Of a stretch of DNA of 64,000 bases, positions 8,980 to 18,072 are shown one piece after another; the first letter of the stretch is position 1, and the number at the start of each line of letters is the position of its first letter. Source of the stretch: Corynebacterium sp. ACRPS (lineage in GTDB: Bacteria; Actinomycetota; Actinomycetes; Mycobacteriales; Mycobacteriaceae); assembly GCF_022346005.1 (NCBI RefSeq), contig NZ_JAKRMY010000004.1, forward strand, positions 93,580-157,579, in the 5' to 3' direction. The position numbers and the translations under genes were made by a program. The notes below the pieces were generated by a model, which searched no databases, was not told the origin of the DNA, and saw only the letters and a program-made list of their open reading frames with translations.

Positions 8980-9029
8980 CTTAATAATCGTGCTTGTGTT
9001 GCCCTTGGATAAGTGTTAAATTAGCAGTA

Positions 9030-9045
9030 GTTCAACACATTGAAC
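9030..9045. promoter_or_regulatory. Operator-like palindrome upstream of mntR
   Basis: GTTCAACACATTGAAC has perfect 6-bp arms (GTTCAA/TTGAAC) around a 4-nt centre. It matches the site before mntA (4780-4795) and, like it, is followed on the plus strand by CTTTTAATT. On the minus strand its second arm TTGAAC would be a -35 element, with TATCCA 18 nt downstream. Autoregulation by the MntR-type protein is inferred. Confidence 0.65.
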
Positions 9046-9060
9046 TTTTAATTTCACTTG

Positions 9061-9129
9061 CCACGGACAGTGGGCGGTACGTCCTTTCTTCGGTACACAC
9101 ACGACGCACCCAGGCTTCGCTGTCCGTGG
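9061..9129. repeat. Long-range inverted repeat between mntR and the dehydrogenase gene
   Basis: CCACGGACAG at 9061-9070 and its exact reverse complement at 9120-9129 enclose 49 nt, with extra pairing between TGGG and CCCA just inside. It may be the terminator region of the proB-dehydrogenase transcript or a boundary trace of the mnt insertion. No T run follows. Confidence 0.5.
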
Positions 9130-9141
9130 CTCTTAAGCTTT

Positions 9142-10071
9142 CTAGTATCCCGCCTCCGGATCTACCTGGGTGGGCATGGGCTCACCCTTATCCCACGCGA
9201 CGGCATTGGCATTAAAAATATCGCCCATGTGGTACTGCGCCACGTGCTTTGTTGCCCCGATGTGCGGGGTCATGGTGCAATTGGGCAGGGAGAGCAACGG
9301 GTGGCCATCGGGAAGCGGCTCTGGGTCCACAACTTCCAAGCCGGCCCCGGCGATTTCACCCTCGCGCAGGGCATCCACGAGGTCATCGGTAACCACGGTG
9401 CTGCCGCGCCCGACGTTGATAAACAGCGAGGACGGTTTCATGGCGCGGAACTTTGCGGCATCGATTAGCCCCTCCGTTTCCTGCGTGGCGGGCAGGATGC
9501 AGAAAATAACATCGGCCTCGCCCCACACGTGTGCGGCATCAGCCATGGCAACCACCTCATCGGCGCCCTCCACGGGGCGCCCAGAGCGATTCACGGCGGT
9601 GATGTACACCCCAAAGGGCTTGAGCAGGGCAATGAGCTGCTTGCCGATGCCACCAGCACCCAAAATCGCTACCTTCTTCGGCCCCTGCTGGTCATAGATC
9701 CACTCCTGCGCTTCATCCAGCTCCTTGGCCACCGACCAGGTGCCGGCCTGCACAAAGGCCTTGTGCTGATGAGCTTGGGAGAGCAGTAGGCCCAAGGCGC
9801 ATTCGGCCACCGGCTTGGCAAAGGCGCCGGCGGAATTGCACCACGGCAAGCCCTCAGGGGTAATCAATCCAGCATCAATGAGTTGGTTTACACCGGTAAA
9901 ACAATGCTGCACCCAGCCGATATTGTCCGGCATCTCTGGGATGCGGCGTGGGCTGGGTGTGTTATTGACATAAACCTCTGCGTCTTCGAGGTTTTCTACG
10001 CGTTCGTGGCCGGCAGCGCTTAAGTCATCGACCATCGGCTGCCACGTTTCTGGTCCCATAAAATACTTCAT
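9142..10071 (-). CDS. D-isomer-specific 2-hydroxyacid dehydrogenase
   Basis: A 309-residue NAD(P)-dependent dehydrogenase. The Rossmann motif GAGGIGKQ is followed by the catalytic Arg (NVGRGSTVV), Glu (LEVVDPEPLPDGHPL) and His (MTPHIGATKH) of the family. A gene of this type lies beside proB in Corynebacterium glutamicum, so the neighbourhood is conserved, but the substrate is not known. It starts 22 bp after proB; a GTG at 10089 is an alternative start, and neither has a good ribosome site. Confidence 0.85.
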   Translation of the reverse strand: MKYFMGPETWQPMVDDLSAAGHERVENLEDAEVYVNNTPSPRRIPEMPDNIGWVQHCFTGVNQLIDAGLITPEGLPWCNSAGAFAKPVAECALGLLLSQAHQHKAFVQAGTWSVAKELDEAQEWIYDQQGPKKVAILGAGGIGKQLIALLKPFGVYITAVNRSGRPVEGADEVVAMADAAHVWGEADVIFCILPATQETEGLIDAAKFRAMKPSSLFINVGRGSTVVTDDLVDALREGEIAGAGLEVVDPEPLPDGHPLLSLPNCTMTPHIGATKHVAQYHMGDIFNANAVAWDKGEPMPTQVDPEAGY

Positions 10072-10093
10072 GGGACCAGCGTACGGCACTTAG

Positions 10094-11326
10094 CTAGATG
10101 CGAGAGGCGAAGTTGGACAGGTAATCCGCGTGCACGACGGAGCGGCGCTTATCTTCTGGCAGCTCACTCATCTGCATGCCCTTGATGGCGTTCAATTCCT
10201 CGGAATCGAAGCGGACCTCACCGCGGCCGATAACCTCGCCCTTCGGGCCCAAGATATCGATGATCTCGCCCTTGTTGAATTCACCGCGGACATCGGTAAT
10301 ACCCACGGCGAGCAAGGAGGTACCGCCCTTGGTCACGGCCTCCTTGGCGCCCTCGTCCAGGCGGACGGCTCCGCCGGTATCGGCGCAGTAGAGCGCCCAG
10401 AACTTCCAAGCCGAAAGCTGGCGTTCCTCGCGGGTGTGGAAGACGGTGCCCACGGAGGCATCGGAAAGCGCGGGGCCAATATTATCGGTAGAGGTCAACA
10501 GCACAGGAATGCCGCCGCGGGTGGCCAGGCGGGCGGCGGAGACCTTCGTGGCCATGCCGCCGGTGCCGACCTTGCCGCCATCGCCGGCAACAACGCCCTT
10601 GAGATCCTTACCGGTGCGCACCTCATCGATGAACTTCGCATCCGGCTCGGCCGGGTTCTTGTCATAGAGGCCATCGACATCAGAGAACAGGAAGAGCGCG
10701 TCTGCGCCCACCAAGTTGGCGACCAAGGCCGACAGGCGGTCGTTATCGCCGAAGTGCATCTCAGAGGTAGCAACGGCGTCGTTTTCGTTCACGATGGGAA
10801 TGGTGCGCAGCTGGCGCAGACGATCAATGGTGCGCTGCGCGTTGCGGGCGCGGTCGCGGTGTCCGGCATCGGAGGCCGTAAGCAGCACCTGACCGATGGT
10901 GCGCTGATAACGCGCAAAGGAACGGCCCCACTCATAGGCGAGGTGTACCTGGCCCACAGACGCCGAAGCCTGCTTCGTAGCCAGGTCGGTGGGGCGCTGG
11001 TGCAGGCCGAGCGGGCCCATACCGGCAGCAACCGCACCGGAGGAAACGATGATGACATCGGAGCGTCCCATGCGTGCGTGGACAGCATCAACGATGTGAT
11101 CGATCTTTTCCTGCGCCACGCGGAAATTCTCATCCGTCAGCGACGAGGAACCAATCTTTACAACGACGCGCTTGGCCTCAGCGATAGAGTTGCGCAATTC
11201 GGATTCAAACCCGGAGGCTATCGGGTTTTCATCAAGGGCTTCGGGGAACGGAGTATCAGCGGTAGGGCCATCAAACGGCTCTACGGGGAGCGGAAGAATG
11301 GGCTCTTTCTGTTGATCAGAAGACAT
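10094..11326 (-). CDS. proB: Glutamate 5-kinase ProB with N-terminal extension
   Basis: A 410-residue kinase that phosphorylates glutamate as the first, feedback-regulated step of proline synthesis. The amino acid kinase domain starts at [12 protein letters not shown] (about residue 53), and a PUA domain forms the C-terminus. Typical ProB proteins are about 370 residues; here an extra 45-50 acidic, proline-rich residues precede the core. A TACACT hexamer 8 nt before the ATG supports the long start as a leaderless one, and no in-frame ATG occurs near the domain boundary. Confidence 0.93.
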   Translation of the reverse strand: MSSDQQKEPILPLPVEPFDGPTADTPFPEALDENPIASGFESELRNSIAEAKRVVVKIGSSSLTDENFRVAQEKIDHIVDAVHARMGRSDVIIVSSGAVAAGMGPLGLHQRPTDLATKQASASVGQVHLAYEWGRSFARYQRTIGQVLLTASDAGHRDRARNAQRTIDRLRQLRTIPIVNENDAVATSEMHFGDNDRLSALVANLVGADALFLFSDVDGLYDKNPAEPDAKFIDEVRTGKDLKGVVAGDGGKVGTGGMATKVSAARLATRGGIPVLLTSTDNIGPALSDASVGTVFHTREERQLSAWKFWALYCADTGGAVRLDEGAKEAVTKGGTSLLAVGITDVRGEFNKGEIIDILGPKGEVIGRGEVRFDSEELNAIKGMQMSELPEDKRRSVVHADYLSNFASRI

Positions 11327-11412
11327 AACTCAATAGTGTACAAAGCTTATGCCTCCCGCCCCCTTCATTGGGGCACATTTCCCCCATGTGCGCAGCATAA
11401 TGTGTCTGAACT

Positions 11413-11441
11413 GGGGGCAATCGTCCGGTGGAATTGCCCCC
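11413..11441 (-). terminator. Hairpin after obg
   Basis: GGGGGCAAT and ATTGCCCCC form a 9-bp stem with an 11-nt loop, 26 bp downstream of the obg stop. No T run follows, so efficiency is uncertain. Confidence 0.5.
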
Positions 11442-11466
11442 ACTTCCCTTCGCCAGAAGTTAACAA

Positions 11467-12999
11467 CTAACCCTGCCACCGGTCACGGTTAGCGCCTTCG
11501 CGGGTGATCTCTTCCTCATCTCCGTAGTCGAGCTCATCGACCAAGCCACGCCGGGCTTGGGAGGCACGCTTGCGCTCCGCTGCCGACACGCGGTTGGTGC
11601 CCTTCAGGCGGGCATCCTCGCCGCGGCTGGCCATAGTTGGATCGCCGCCGGTCATCGGCTCCCATTCGAATGTAATGCCGCCGATGGTCACGGGACAGCC
11701 TTCCACCGCGCCCTGCTTGTGCAGCTCGTCTTCCACGCCGGCCTTGGCCAGGCGGTCCGCCAAGTAACCCACGGCCTCATCGTTTTCAAAGTCGGTCTGG
11801 GTAATCCAGCGCTCGATCTTTTCGCCTTCCACAATGAATCCGCCCTGCACTTCTGGGTCCGGTCGCACGCTAAAGTCTGCGAAGCTGCCGGTGTTTTTCT
11901 TATGCGCTTGGGCCTTGGGGTGAATAACGGTATGGGAAGGATCCCGCTTCGGCTTAGGCTGTGCCTTGTGATGCTCGGTGACCATTTCCATGAGCTTGAA
12001 TTTCAGCGGGTCCAAGCCCTTGCGTGCTGCCGCAGAAATGATGAACACCGGCCAGCCAAACTTTTCCTTCAGGTCATCCTTGACGAACTCCGCAAGCTCT
12101 TCCGCCTCCGGCACATCGGCCTTATTCAAAATAATGACGCGCGGGCGCTCGCGCAGGTCACCCAAACCGGTATCGCTTTCTAGCGCCTCCTGGTACTTAG
12201 CCAGCTCATTTTCCAGCGCCTCAATATCGGATTCCGGATCGCGGCCAGGCTCGATGGATGCGGTATCAACGACGTGGGCCAGCACGGCCGTGCGCTCGAT
12301 GTGGCGCAGGAAGTCTAGGCCTAGGCCCTTGCCATCGGCGGCGCCAGGGATAAGGCCAGGGACATCGGCAATGGTAAAGGAGCTATCGCCCATATCCACC
12401 ACACCCAAGTTGGGCTGCAGGGTGGTAAACGGGTAGTCACCAATCTTCGGCTTGGCTGCAGAGAGCACAGAGATCAACGAGGACTTACCCGCCGAAGGAA
12501 AGCCCACAAGCCCCACATCCGCCATGGATTTCAGCTCGAGCACCAAATCATGAGCTTGGCCCGGCTCGCCCTGCAGCGCAAAGCCCGGTGCCTTCCGGTT
12601 CTTAGACGCCAACGCCGCGTTGCCCAAGCCACCGAAACCGCCCTCAGCCGCGACGAAACGCGTGCCCGGCACAGTAAGATCCGCCAGGGTCTCACCCTTT
12701 TCCGTGCGCACAACCGTACCCGCGGGAACCTCCAGAATCAGGTCCTCACCGCGCGCGCCATTGCGCATATCGCCGGCACCGTTGCCGCCTCGTTCGGCCT
12801 TAATATGCGGGCGGTAGTGGAAGTCCATCAAAGTATGGATCTGCTCTGAAACTTCCAAAACGATGTCGCCACCGTGGCCGCCATTGCCGCCATCCGGTCC
12901 GCCCAATGGCTTGAATTTCTCGCGGTGGACAGACACACAGCCATGCCCACCGTCGCCAGCCTGCAAGTGCAAGACGACGCGGTCAATAAATCGTGCCAT
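11467..12999 (-). CDS. obg: GTPase Obg/CgtA
   Basis: A 510-residue Obg GTPase involved in 50S subunit maturation and stress control. The glycine-rich Obg fold spans residues 1-155 ([28 protein letters not shown]). The G domain has [16 protein letters not shown] and NKAD motifs, and an OCT domain lies near residues 370-440. A basic tail of about 70 residues follows. I chose the ATG at 12999 with AAGAAGG about 12 nt upstream. Position after rplU-rpmA is universal. Confidence 0.95.
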   Translation of the reverse strand: MARFIDRVVLHLQAGDGGHGCVSVHREKFKPLGGPDGGNGGHGGDIVLEVSEQIHTLMDFHYRPHIKAERGGNGAGDMRNGARGEDLILEVPAGTVVRTEKGETLADLTVPGTRFVAAEGGFGGLGNAALASKNRKAPGFALQGEPGQAHDLVLELKSMADVGLVGFPSAGKSSLISVLSAAKPKIGDYPFTTLQPNLGVVDMGDSSFTIADVPGLIPGAADGKGLGLDFLRHIERTAVLAHVVDTASIEPGRDPESDIEALENELAKYQEALESDTGLGDLRERPRVIILNKADVPEAEELAEFVKDDLKEKFGWPVFIISAAARKGLDPLKFKLMEMVTEHHKAQPKPKRDPSHTVIHPKAQAHKKNTGSFADFSVRPDPEVQGGFIVEGEKIERWITQTDFENDEAVGYLADRLAKAGVEDELHKQGAVEGCPVTIGGITFEWEPMTGGDPTMASRGEDARLKGTNRVSAAERKRASQARRGLVDELDYGDEEEITREGANRDRWQG

Positions 13000-13109
13000 G
13001 ATGTGCCACACCCTTCTTATTTAAATCTATTGTCTTAGCCAGTGTAATGCGTAGCCAAGCTCGGACTCCAACCCATGCCCTGCCAGCACAGTGGGAGGTA
13101 AAACGAGAA

Positions 13110-13154
13110 AATCCTCGAGCTGCCCTCACCCGTAGTGAAAGCTGCCCGAGGATT
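13110..13154 (-). terminator. Rho-independent terminator of rplU-rpmA
   Basis: AATCCTCG and CGAGGATT close a stem with an inner CTTTCAC/GTGAGGG pairing; on the minus strand it is followed by a T-rich tract. It lies just after rpmA and separates it from obg. Confidence 0.75.
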
Positions 13155-13171
13155 GACCGCTGCGGTCGTGC

Positions 13172-13450
13172 TTAAGCAGTAGCTTCTGCAGCAACCTCTT
13201 CAGCCGGGATGATGTTTACCATCCGGCGGCCGCGCTTGATGCCGAACTTCACGGAGCCAGCAGCAAGTGCGAACAAGGTGTCATCGCCGCCGCGACCAAC
13301 GTTCTCACCTGGGTGGAACTTGGTGCCGCGCTGACGCACGATGATCTCGCCGGCGTTAACCTGCTGACCACCGAAGCGCTTGACGCCGAGGCGCTTGGAC
13401 TCGGAATCGCGACCGTTGCTGGAGCTGGAAGCACCCTTCTTGTGTGCCAT
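13172..13450 (-). CDS. rpmA: 50S ribosomal protein L27
   Basis: A 92-residue L27. It starts [20 protein letters not shown], so the mature N-terminus reaches the peptidyl-transferase centre directly; there is no cleavable Firmicutes-type prepeptide. The stretch [12 protein letters not shown] is also typical. A GGAGGGAAACGAC ribosome site precedes the ATG. It follows rplU by 43 bp. Confidence 0.97.
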   Translation of the reverse strand: MAHKKGASSSSNGRDSESKRLGVKRFGGQQVNAGEIIVRQRGTKFHPGENVGRGGDDTLFALAAGSVKFGIKRGRRMVNIIPAEEVAAEATA

Positions 13451-13493
13451 GTCGTTTCCCTCCTTCGGGGATGATTTGCAGCCCGGTTAAGGC

Positions 13494-13799
13494 TTACTTG
13501 ATACCGGTGATCTTCAAGGTGGTCTGAGGCTGGCGGTGACCCAAACGCCTCTTGTAACCAGTCTTGTTCTTGTACTTCAAGATATCAATCTTTGGACCTT
13601 TACCCTGTTCAACGATTTCCGCAGCAACGGAAACCTTCTCCAAGTCGGAAGCCTTGGACTTCACAGCGGCGCCATCGACGAGCAGAACCGGGGTGAGAGC
13701 CACGGCAGAGCCTGGCTCACCCTCGATCTTCTCGACCTTGACGAGGTCACCTTCAGCAACCTTGTACTGCTTGCCGCCGGTCTTGACGATCGCGTACAT
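13494..13799 (-). CDS. rplU: 50S ribosomal protein L21
   Basis: A 101-residue L21, starting [18 protein letters not shown] and ending [13 protein letters not shown], both conserved. It binds 23S rRNA domain I near L20. It is the first gene of the rplU-rpmA unit, with a leader of more than 100 nt that contains a hairpin (13827-13855). Confidence 0.97.
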   Translation of the reverse strand: MYAIVKTGGKQYKVAEGDLVKVEKIEGEPGSAVALTPVLLVDGAAVKSKASDLEKVSVAAEIVEQGKGPKIDILKYKNKTGYKRRLGHRQPQTTLKITGIK

Positions 13800-13826
13800 A
13801 GAGGGTTACCCCTTATCTAAACTCGC

Positions 13827-13855
13827 TCGGACACGGCATCCAGGCCGTTATCCGA
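13827..13855 (-). promoter_or_regulatory. Hairpin in the rplU leader
   Basis: TCGGA and TCCGA arms with an inner ACGGC/GCCGT pairing form a stem-loop about 30 nt before the rplU ATG. L21 operons in Firmicutes have autoregulatory leaders, but whether this structure has that role is unknown. Confidence 0.4.
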
Positions 13856-14023
13856 ATGGACACTTACATATTGCGTTCAGACCCCGCGCGAACATGTCCG
13901 CAATCACCGGGCGGCAATTGTGGGCTGATCCAGCGCCGAGAGTTCTAAACAGCGACTGTCAAAGACTACCCCGCCGCGGGTACAAAATACAAACCACGCA
14001 CTTCGCACCCGCGTGGCGATGCC

Positions 14024-17000
14024 CTAGGAAGTAGCTCGCCGTGCTACGCGGCGCCGCCGCCGGCCCGCGTCCTTAGCACCAGTCTGCGGGGTCTCCGGCG
14101 CGTTAGTGGACGCCTTTTCCCCAGTACGTTCCTGCCGCGCGGCCGCTGCCGGCGCCCCGGTCTTTTTCACCGCGCGCTTCTTCCCGCGGCGAATGACCTT
14201 GGTTTCAGTCTGCGGAGCACTAGCCTTCTGGGAATCCTTCTCCCCTTGAACAGGTGTAGCCGTTGGGCCACCCGCATTGTGCGAGGTGGCCTTATCCCTC
14301 GGGTTCGTACGCACCACCCGGCGCTTGCCGCGACGGCCTCCCTGTACCGAGGATTTATTCTTCCCGCCACTGATATTCTCGTGACGCTGCTCCGCAGTTC
14401 GCGAGGTGTCCCCGCGCTTGTCGTCCTGCTTTACATCCTGCGCGTTTGCCCGGTGCGAGGCCCGCACATTTGCCCGGCGGGAATTTGGCTGGGTGCGAAC
14501 GCTGCGACGCCGACCACGCCCGCGTGACTTGCTGCGAGGCTTTTGCTGCTCGGCGTCCTGCTGTGCCGCACCGTCACCGCGTGACTTCTCGGCGGAACCC
14601 GTGGATTCCTCTTTTTGTGGCTGGGCAAAAGCCTCTGGGCGCGGGCGATTATCGGAACGCGAATTTCCGCGCGTGCGCCGCTTCCGGCGCGGAGAAGCCT
14701 CAAACTCGGCTACTGCCTCCTCGTAGGTCTTCTCCGGGGCATCGGTAGCTACCGCCTTCTTCTCTTCAGCCGCCTGCTGGCGCTGTTTCTGCTGCTCCTG
14801 CACGCGGCGGGAAGCTGGCGAGGTCCGCGTTGCCCGGCGCGGCTTCTTGCCCCGCTGGGTGCGCTTCTTCTCCTTCGCCGGTGATTCTTGGCCATCGGGC
14901 ACATAGGAATTAAATTCCTGTACCTCATCGCTTTCGGCGGCGTTTTCTGCCGCAGCATAGGCGATGGCCTCGATTTCAGAGACCTCGGACTTCTTCTGCA
15001 CTCGGCGGCGCTTCTTCTGCTTGTCTTCGCTGCGGCCACGGCTGCGCTCGTCACGGTGTCCGCGGGCGTTGTCGGCTCGCTTCTGTGGGGCCTTCTGTGT
15101 GGAGTCGGCGGTCTCATCGTCTACGACGACATTGGCCACGAGCTCCTCCAGCGACGGTGACTGCTCGTCCTCGCTGCTGTAGAGGGGAGCGTTGGTCTTT
15201 TGGTACTTCTGCGGCTGGTTAGCGGCCTTATGCCCCTTGTGGTGCTTCTGGCCCTTCTTCTCCGCGCGCTCGTCTTCATCGTCATGCTCGTGCATGGCCA
15301 CGGCAGCCGGGTGCTGCTGGGGATCGTGGTCTGGCTTCTTGTGCGACTTGGAGGAACCGTGCGAATGCTGGCCGGAGTGGTTGTCTTCAGCTTCATCGAC
15401 CGGGTACTCGTGGATGATGATGCCGCGGCCATGGCAGTGCTCACACTCGGTAGAAAAGGTCTCTACCAAGCCAGTGCCCAAGCGCTTGCGCGTCATTTGC
15501 ACCAAGCCCAGGGAGGTAACCTCGGATACCTGGTGGCGCGTGCGGTCGCGACCCAGGGCCTCCTTCAGGCGGCGCAAAACCAGGTCCTGGTTTTCCGGCA
15601 AGACCATGTCAATAAAGTCCACCACGATCATGCCGCCCAGATCGCGCAGGCGCATCTGGCGCACGATTTCTTCGGCCGCCTCCAGGTTATTGCGGGTCAC
15701 GGTCTCTTCCAGGTTGCCGCCGGAGCCGGTGAACTTGCCGGTGTTGACATCGATGACGGTCATGGCCTCGGTACGATCGATGACCAAGGTGCCGCCAGAT
15801 GGCAGCCATACCTTGCGCGAGAGCGCCTTATGCAGCTGCTCATCAATGCGGTAGGCGGCAAAGGCATCCTGGCCGCCGTGGTCCTTGGGCTTATAGCGCA
15901 CCACGCGGTCTGCAAGGTCCGGGGCCATGGATTCCACGTAGGCATTGACCGTATTAAAGGAACGCTTCCCGTCCACGATCAGGCGATGGAAGTCTTCGTT
16001 GAAGAGATCCCGGACGACCTTGATGAGCATATTCGGCTCTTCATAGAGCGTGACCGGCTTAGCACCCTTGGAGGATTTTTCCTTCTTAGCTTGGGTGGAA
16101 ATATCTTCCCACCGGTTATGCAGGCGCTGCACATCTGCTGCAATGGCCTCCTCGGGAACGTTTTCGGCAGCGGTACGGATGATGGCGCCGCCATCGCCTG
16201 GCACCACGCGGCCCAAGATGTCCTTTAAGCGCTTGCGCTCCGGTGCCGGCAGCTTGCGCGAAATTCCAGCACTGCGGCCGCCTGGTACGTAGACGAGGTA
16301 GCGCCCGGCCAAGGAAATCCGGGTGGTCAGGCGCGCACCCTTGTGGCCAATCGGGTCCTTTGCCACCTGCACCAAGATTTGGTCGCCGGATTTCAGGGTA
16401 TTTTCAACCTTGCGGGAACGCCCGTGCAATTTGGTCTTGCGCCAGTCAATCTCGCCGGCATAAAGCACACCGTTGCGGCCCTGGCCGATGTCCACGAATG
16501 CCGCCTCCATGGACGGCAAGACGTTTTGCACGCGGCCTAAGTAAATATTGCCAATGAGGGAGGCTTGGGCCTCGGTGGTAACGAAGTGCTCGACCAAGAG
16601 GTCATCTTCAAGCACGCCCACCTGCGTGACGATGCCCGCGCCGTCCTCGCGCTGCTTATCGCGCACCACCATGGTGCGTTCCACGGCCTCGCGCCGCGCC
16701 AAAAATTCCGCCTGGGACACGATGTGCTGGCGCTCGCGGCCCTTCTCGCGCAATTCTGCGCGGCGGCGCTTCTGTGCCTCGATGCGGGTGGAGCCACGGA
16801 TGGCCTTGGGCTCATCGATAAGCTCCGGCTCCTTATCCGCCACATCCTTCTTGGCGTTCTCGTGCACGCCGCGCCCACGGGAGGTACCACGGCGGCCGCG
16901 GCGACGCTTGTCAGAACCCCCGCGCGACGCCTTATTGTCTACCTCGGCCTCGTCCGGCTCTGCGTCGTCGCCAGGTTCCGCCGCATCAGCGGCTTCAGCG

Positions 17001-17851
17001 ATCGCCGCCATGTCCGCGGCCTCATCCTCACCAAGCTCGGCGGCGTCCTGCTGCTGCGGCGGCATAAACAGCGGCGCGAAGTCATACGCAGCGGAATCGT
17101 CGTCCGTCTCCGCGCGCGGGACTATGCGCGGGGCATAGTAATCATCGTCGAAGTCCTCGCCGGCCTCTGCCAGCACCTCATGCAGCTTGGCCGGATCCAC
17201 GGTCCCAGTCGCTTCGCCAGCTCCGGCAGCGGCAGCGTCGGTGGCATTAGCATCGGCATCATCTTCAGCGCGCGCGGGCGCGTTCGACGGCTCAGGATCC
17301 GGCAGTGCGCTCTTTACCAGCGAAGCATCGACCTTTTCCTCAATCTGGGAGATTTCATTGTCCACGTTCTTGCGCACGCGGTAGCGCAGGTTCTTTTCTT
17401 CTTCCGCATCGGCGGCGGTGTTTTCAGTGGGAGCGCCATCTTCTTCCCCATCATCAGCTTGTACTGGCCCTTTCTTTGCCGCAGGCGCAGACTTCTTCGT
17501 GGCTTTGCGGGTGCGCCGAGCGCGCTTGGTGGTCTTGGCCTTGCCCTCGGGCTTTGCTTCCGCTGGGCTCTCGTCCACGGTTGCAGGCTGCTCCGCATCC
17601 GCGCCCCCTGCATGGCGGGCTAGAGCAGCGAAGAGGTCGCCTGCTTCTGCGCGGGTAATGGAGCTCTGCGCGGTCTTGTTCAGGCCCATGTCCTTGAGCT
17701 GGGCCACCAGCTGGCGCGAGGATAGGCCGAGCTTTTGGGCCAAGGCATACACGCGGGTTTTATCTTTGAGCTCGCTCGGGTCTATCCGCTGGGCCAAAGC
17801 CGCGGCTGCCTGGAGGTTTTCAGTTGTTTCTTGAGAGTTCTGTGCCGCCAT
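14024..17851 (-). CDS. rne: Ribonuclease E/G, large actinobacterial form
   Basis: A 1275-residue endoribonuclease that starts RNA decay and processes rRNA. Residues 32-56 (TRVYALAQKLGLSSRQLVAQL) resemble the IF2 N-terminal domain, as in mycobacterial RNase E. About 350 disordered, acidic and basic residues follow. The S1 domain begins near 430 (GNIYLGRVQNVLPSMEAAF), the catalytic aspartate segment VIDVNTGKFTG is near 697 and the zinc-link CEHCHGRG near 800. The last 450 residues are highly basic and low-complexity, probably an RNA- and partner-binding scaffold. AGGAGTAAG precedes the ATG. Confidence 0.94.
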   Translation of the reverse strand: MAAQNSQETTENLQAAAALAQRIDPSELKDKTRVYALAQKLGLSSRQLVAQLKDMGLNKTAQSSITRAEAGDLFAALARHAGGADAEQPATVDESPAEAKPEGKAKTTKRARRTRKATKKSAPAAKKGPVQADDGEEDGAPTENTAADAEEEKNLRYRVRKNVDNEISQIEEKVDASLVKSALPDPEPSNAPARAEDDADANATDAAAAGAGEATGTVDPAKLHEVLAEAGEDFDDDYYAPRIVPRAETDDDSAAYDFAPLFMPPQQQDAAELGEDEAADMAAIAEAADAAEPGDDAEPDEAEVDNKASRGGSDKRRRGRRGTSRGRGVHENAKKDVADKEPELIDEPKAIRGSTRIEAQKRRRAELREKGRERQHIVSQAEFLARREAVERTMVVRDKQREDGAGIVTQVGVLEDDLLVEHFVTTEAQASLIGNIYLGRVQNVLPSMEAAFVDIGQGRNGVLYAGEIDWRKTKLHGRSRKVENTLKSGDQILVQVAKDPIGHKGARLTTRISLAGRYLVYVPGGRSAGISRKLPAPERKRLKDILGRVVPGDGGAIIRTAAENVPEEAIAADVQRLHNRWEDISTQAKKEKSSKGAKPVTLYEEPNMLIKVVRDLFNEDFHRLIVDGKRSFNTVNAYVESMAPDLADRVVRYKPKDHGGQDAFAAYRIDEQLHKALSRKVWLPSGGTLVIDRTEAMTVIDVNTGKFTGSGGNLEETVTRNNLEAAEEIVRQMRLRDLGGMIVVDFIDMVLPENQDLVLRRLKEALGRDRTRHQVSEVTSLGLVQMTRKRLGTGLVETFSTECEHCHGRGIIIHEYPVDEAEDNHSGQHSHGSSKSHKKPDHDPQQHPAAVAMHEHDDEDERAEKKGQKHHKGHKAANQPQKYQKTNAPLYSSEDEQSPSLEELVANVVVDDETADSTQKAPQKRADNARGHRDERSRGRSEDKQKKRRRVQKKSEVSEIEAIAYAAAENAAESDEVQEFNSYVPDGQESPAKEKKRTQRGKKPRRATRTSPASRRVQEQQKQRQQAAEEKKAVATDAPEKTYEEAVAEFEASPRRKRRTRGNSRSDNRPRPEAFAQPQKEESTGSAEKSRGDGAAQQDAEQQKPRSKSRGRGRRRSVRTQPNSRRANVRASHRANAQDVKQDDKRGDTSRTAEQRHENISGGKNKSSVQGGRRGKRRVVRTNPRDKATSHNAGGPTATPVQGEKDSQKASAPQTETKVIRRGKKRAVKKTGAPAAAARQERTGEKASTNAPETPQTGAKDAGRRRRRVARRATS

Positions 17852-17893
17852 TAGTTGGGCTTACTCCTGTACTTCGATTGTATGGTGCGCCGG

Positions 17894-17947
17894 CTATTCG
17901 GGCGCAGGCACAGCCCAAAAAGGACCGCGCCGCTGCCGCACGAATAG
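17894..17947. repeat. Inverted repeat upstream of rne
   Basis: CTATTCG (17894-17900) and CGAATAG (17941-17947) enclose a GC-rich 40-nt segment with further partial pairing. A TACAAT nearer to rne could be its -10, which would put this structure upstream of transcription; it may therefore be an operator or a chance repeat. Confidence 0.3.
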
Positions 17948-18072
17948 CAACGAAAACGCACTGCGTTAAAGCTTATGGGTTATGAAATTATGCGCGCGCT
18001 GCGCGTGAGTTCCATTGTGTCACAGAATCTTGGCGGGGCGAGCAGGCTGTGGGCGATGATACGTTTGAACTT

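Noticed and set aside
15200..16228. Long plus-strand ORF opposite rne (342 codons), and others opposite mdh, proB and pepN
   Set aside because: High-GC coding DNA creates long antisense frames; none has a recognisable domain or proper start context.
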